Source: Antedon mediterranea (Eukaryota; Echinodermata; Crinoidea; Comatulida; Antedonidae). Taken from it: a stretch of 64,000 nt of DNA. Under the pieces are notes generated by a model. It was given only the letters and a program-made list of their open reading frames with translations. It did no database searches and was not told the DNA's origin. The stretch spans positions 29,393,001 through 29,457,000 of the forward strand of contig NC_092673.1 of assembly GCF_964355755.1 (NCBI RefSeq), written 5' to 3'. The translations under genes and the position numbers were made by a program. Positions 60,033 to 64,000 of this stretch are shown one piece after another (the stretch's first letter is position 1; each line of letters begins with the position of its first letter).

Positions 60033-62574
60033 AAGCAGTCGTAGCACAAGACTTGTGTGAAGAACGCCCATGTCAAAATTATGGTGTTTGTGATTATGAT
60101 TCATCAACACACACGTATACATGCGACTGTCGTGGAACGGGTCACGTAGGAGAAAACTGTACATTACGTAAGTGTTTACAACTATAACAAAACGAAATAA
60201 AATATAATAGACTTAAGCTCTGTCTACACTATCACACTTTATGTGACAACAAAATGTGATGTGCCCATATATGGACATCATGATGTCATATTAGTACCAT
60301 AAGTAGGAATATCACTATAATATTACTTGGGCATATCATACTTTTTTTGTCAAACTAATTTGATAGTGTAGACAGAGCTTTAGGAAAAGAAGCAATCATT
60401 CGAAATCATTTCATAATGTGAATCCGGACTTCCATTGACAACGACATTTCTATTTTAAATTGTCAGATTGTGCAGTAATAATCAACATTATATATAAAAA
60501 ATTATATAAGTATAAATATTGTTTAAACAATCAACGAGGAAGGAAAATTCCTACCTGATTCGACATTTAGCAAAAAGAGCGGCCATCACAACAATAAAGG
60601 ATTATTTTGTTTTTGTACATTGTACTTCTTATTACTATATTACTATCTGTTTCACGTTGTTATTCATTTCGTCATTTTAGCAAATTCGTGTTCACCAAAT
60701 CCTTGCGAAAATAATGGAGTGTGTAACATAACGGCAGCGGATTTCTCAACTTACGAATGTCTATGCCCTGGAACAGGTTATATTGGCACAGACTGCGAAA
60801 TAGGTAAGTTTGTCTTTTTCTTTTATATATTTCTAATGCAATAACAACTAAATGTTTACATAAACCTTTTTTTCTTATTAACACAGTAGCTAAAACAAAC
60901 CGCAAAACTTGTTTGCCCAATATTATAGTGATATGACATCATCATGTCTATATATGTGCACATCACATTTTCTTGTCACATAAAGTTTGATAGTGTGGAC
61001 AGAGCTTTAACCTTGATTTCCACGTTGAAGCAATGAAATGACGTACCTGTAAGCTCTCTGGGAGTAATTTGACCAATCACGACACGATGGATCATCAGAA
61101 ATATCGCTTGTGGTTGGTCAACTTCTTGTGTTTTGCTTAAGTTGTTGCGTTACGTTAGTGGTAAGCATGGGGACTATTCACAATACCAATGTATCTTCTG
61201 TAATTGATGTTAATGTATATTATACCCACGCTTAACAAAAAAGAATGTAATTTTGTTTTGTATACAGATGACCCGTGCTCACCAAGTCCTTGTGAAAACA
61301 ATGGGGTTTGTAGCTACAACTCAACAGACTACAGCTTTATGTGTAATTGTGCTGGCACCGGTTACACTGGAAACATATGTGACGAAAGTATGTAATGATT
61401 GACTTTTTTATGCAATTTGTCAAATATGTAATCTTAAAGGGCAACATAAGCACGTAAGCGCAACCTAAGCACGTAAGCGCAACCTAAGCACGTAAGCGCA
61501 ACCTATGCACGTAAGCGCAACCTAAGCACGTAAGCGCAACCTAAGCACGTAAGCGCAACATAAACACGTAAGCGCAATATAAGCACGTAAGCGTAACCTA
61601 GGCACGTAAGCGCAACCTAGGCACGTAAGCGCAACCTAATCACGTATTAGCAACCTAAGCAAGTGCAACGAAAGTACTACTGTGATTTGACCATCATTTC
61701 AAAACATCAGTGCCTTATAATGTAACATCAAATAAAAGTAAATTTTAACCCATGCCTATAATATGTTACCGATATTTTATGTTATTGCAGATGACCCCTG
61801 CTCTCCCAATATGTGTGATAATGGAGGTGTTTGCACTGCTACGAACACAACAGAATTTGATTGTGATTGCTCTGGCACAGGAGCGAATGGAGAACTTTGT
61901 AATGAAAGTAGGAAAATGGAAAATTCTTCAATATATTGTTTTACAGGGGCACGCATTGTTCATATAATAGCATAATGTATTCAGGAGACTAATTCTTACG
62001 TCACACCTAATGGATATGACTAATGGATATTCATGTTTATTTTGTGACGTCTCGCGTACTTATGTACGAAATATCGCGGGCGGGGCGGGCCCGTTTCTAC
62101 TGAGCAATAGAATACGGATTTAAATACCGTACATTTTGAAATAGGCCTAACGGTACTTGGTAACAAAAACGGGTCCACATAAAAAGAACACATTTTAAAT
62201 ACTGGTTTAAAAACCCCAATTGATTCCGGTCTCGACCCATCGGTTTTAAAAACGTGTCGTATATTTTGCATCGTATTTTTCAAACATTAGAAATTGAAGG
62301 GGCCGAGTAAGGAGTAATATTATTGTAATTGTATTTAACTAATGCGGGTAGCTTTGCGTCAGGGAGTTGAGTAATTGGTCAGATGTTATATTATTAATTA
62401 ACATATATTATATTATTTATTTTTATTACTGACTAATGAATTTTTGTTACATTACAGATGACCCGTGCTCTCCTTCCCCATGTAACAACGGTGGTGTTTG
62501 TACCACTTTCAACACAACAGAGTATACGTGTAATTGCGTAGGTTCAGGATTTCAAGGAGATCGTTGCGATCAGG
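60033..62574 (+). CDS. Multi-EGF protein, five consecutive single-EGF exons (partial gene)
   Basis: Exons 60033-60167, 60681-60803, 61268-61387, 61791-61907 and 62458-62574. Each encodes one EGF-like domain with six Cys, and every intron is phase 1, so all exons are symmetric and interchangeable. Repeats 2 to 5 share (D/N)(S/P)CSP..C.N.GVC and a C.C.G(T/S)G..G..C ending. They lack the acidic calcium-binding signature before the first Cys. No signal peptide or transmembrane segment is in view. The upstream part is hidden or displaced by the LINE to the left, and the last donor (CAGG then GTAAGT) shows that the gene continues to the right, with no further exon visible before 64000. It is an extracellular or cell-surface protein by domain type. 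Notch/fibropellin-like families are possible but unproven. Confidence 0.85.
60214..60382. mobile_element. Family B MITE in the first EGF intron
   Basis: TIRs TAAGCTCTGTCTACACTATC and GATAGTGTAGACAGAGCTTT. Confidence 0.85.
60918..61142. mobile_element. Family B right half plus a degenerate family A copy
   Basis: 60918-61008 carries GATATGACATCATCATG through GATAGTGTGGACAGAGCTTT. 61013-61142 keeps A-like TTTGACCAATCACGACACGA and GGTTGGTCAACTTC arms. Confidence 0.6.
61437..61660. repeat. ~19-bp minisatellite, about 11-12 units, in an EGF intron
   Basis: Repeats of AAGCACGTAAGCGCAACCT between EGF exons 3 and 4. Confidence 0.9.
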
Positions 62575-62780
62575 GTAAGTAAATAATCAATATAGTTGAC
62601 TGAAATGGATGAGTAAAACGCCTTTCTCAAAATAATTTGAAAAGTGTATACTGAGGCCCAAATGCTTCCACATATTCTTTTACGACAGGTATATCTTTTC
62701 TTTACTCAGTTATTTTCGCCGATGTTATGTTTGTCCATGTGCAATGTATCGGGTGTCGTATCGAGATGTATCGAGAAAAA

Positions 62781-62916
62781 CTCGAAAACAGAGACACCCT
62801 ATATAACGTAATATTGAGACGTTTTAGTGGGGGTCTCTGTTTTCGAGATTTTCTCGAAAACAGAGACCCTGGGTCTCGGGTCTCTGGTCTCTGTTTTCGA
62901 GGTCTCTGTTTTCGAG
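62781..62916. repeat. Five-copy inverted and direct 15-mer cluster with a perfect hairpin
   Basis: GTCTCTGTTTTCGAG occurs at 62833, 62887 and 62902, and its complement at 62781 and 62853. Positions 62831-62869 form an 18-bp perfect stem with a 3-base loop. Confidence 0.85.
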
Positions 62917-64000
62917 ACACCCGCAATGTATCGCAAAAAAGTCTTCATTACATACTATTATATAGACAACTTTATGGACAGAATAATAATATGTTCTAGG
63001 TGGAGAGGGTTACTTTTTATTTTTACCGAACTTCTGCAGATCGATTAATATAAATTAGGTCACATTTGGACATATAAAGGCTAGGTTTCACGAGTCCGTA
63101 GGCGCACGCCACGCATACTAACGCAAACCAAATTACATTAGGCCTACCTTACACATCTGCCACAATTGTGGAAACCGACAATGTAAGAAAAAAATGAATT
63201 GTTTGCATCACTAATAACGATATGTGCCAAAAGACCAATACATAAGTAAAAGTAAACAAATTAGTTATGTCCGTCCTGGCGTTCCATACATTAGACCCGG
63301 GTTAATCGAACACAAAAACTCATCTAGCTAGAAATCAGTGCATTAAAAAAGCACATTCAGGCTTAGACTAGTAGGCCTAGGTTTTATTTAGTTAGTTAGA
63401 GATTTAGGACAGGTGGAAAGCTATATTTAAGATATAAAATAATGATAATTATGCCGCCAATAATGCCTTAACACTGATAATAATGCAACATGTCACTGTG
63501 GCCGCTAGAGTTAGGCCCTGTTTCATTGTTTATTAGGCCATAATGTGACTACAAATGGTGTTTATCTTCCTGCTCTTTCCTTGGTGGAATTGTGTGGCGG
63601 TGGGTGTACCCAAAGAATATTCTTTGGTGTACCCTAGGTTGGTATGAAGTGTCAATGTATGACGTGCCATATTCCCTGTACAGAATATCCTGGCGTCTAT
63701 GATACGTATAGCGTCATATTTTTTCTCAATACTATATTGTAATTTAGTTTTCAATTGTTTTATAATGATTATTAATTACATCATATTCTGAGTCTGATTT
63801 TGTAATATGTAAGTAAGTGTCCATTTTTTTTTTCTTGGTGAAAAGGAAGTGTATTTTATATTCCTCCCCTGAATTTAATAGCCTCTAGCATGATTTTATC
63901 ATCTATTTATTGCCATGTTTTTAAATTATATATATATATTTTTTTTAAATTGTAAACCCACGCAAGAAAAAAAAGTATTTTAGTTAACAATAATGAATGA
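62917..64000. other. Non-coding end of window
   Basis: It follows the fifth EGF exon. No further EGF exon with an acceptor is visible; two TAGGCCTA palindromes lie at about 63140 and 63373. Confidence 0.4.

Overview
The window is AT-rich, intron-rich metazoan nuclear DNA, most likely from a marine deuterostome and probably an echinoderm. This rests on the protein families present (SHIPPO repeats, a rhodanese-dual-specificity phosphatase, EGF arrays with one phase-1 exon per repeat), heavy loads of small inverted-repeat transposons, CR1-like LINEs, and at least 18 copies of the palindrome TAGGCCTA. The species assignment is inference.

Layout. Three genes read leftward. (1) A flavin amine oxidase (monoamine-oxidase-like) gene has 11 exons from 17055 down to 221, and the exons join into one 555-codon frame. 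(2) A secreted mosaic protein gene has 14 exons from 28936 down to 18730 and encodes 632 aa: signal peptide, two lipocalin domains, a Cys-containing linker, and two thyroglobulin type-1 domains. (3) A SHIPPO/sperm-tail PG-rich repeat gene has 9 exons from 39128 down to 30053 and encodes about 661 aa, with a 372-aa acidic N-terminal region. Two genes read rightward. (4) A STYXL1-type rhodanese plus dual-specificity phosphatase gene (CDS 40855-41853) is divergent from gene 3 across a ~1 kb promoter region and keeps an intact HCX5R active site. (5) Part of a multi-EGF gene has five EGF exons between 60033 and 62574, and both ends lie outside what can be seen.

Repeats. Introns and intergenic DNA are packed with short palindromic elements. 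Family A has TIR GGTTCCCACTAG and about 25 copies. Family B has TIR GCTCTGTCTACACTATCAAA. Family C has TIR AAGCCTGTTTTCCTGTCGAC. Families D, E and F are smaller. Families A and C are nested in each other reciprocally. A near-complete CR1-like LINE (ORF1 and ORF2, one internal stop) lies at about 54727-59815. A second, truncated LINE with a family D insertion lies at about 32820-34750. There are several minisatellites. Two of them resemble the family A termini. Two others adjoin a hammerhead-like segment typical of Penelope-like elements.

The most unusual gene is the double-lipocalin/double-thyroglobulin type-1 protein. Its two lipocalin domains have the same four-exon structure with identical intron phases (0-2-1-1), so it arose by duplication of a whole lipocalin cassette. 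Also notable are the amine oxidase lacking the flavin-linking Cys and aromatic cage, with a partially duplicated exon split by a retroelement, and the catalytically complete STYXL1 relative. All exon models were built by eye from splice sites, phase and family similarity; none has been checked against transcripts.
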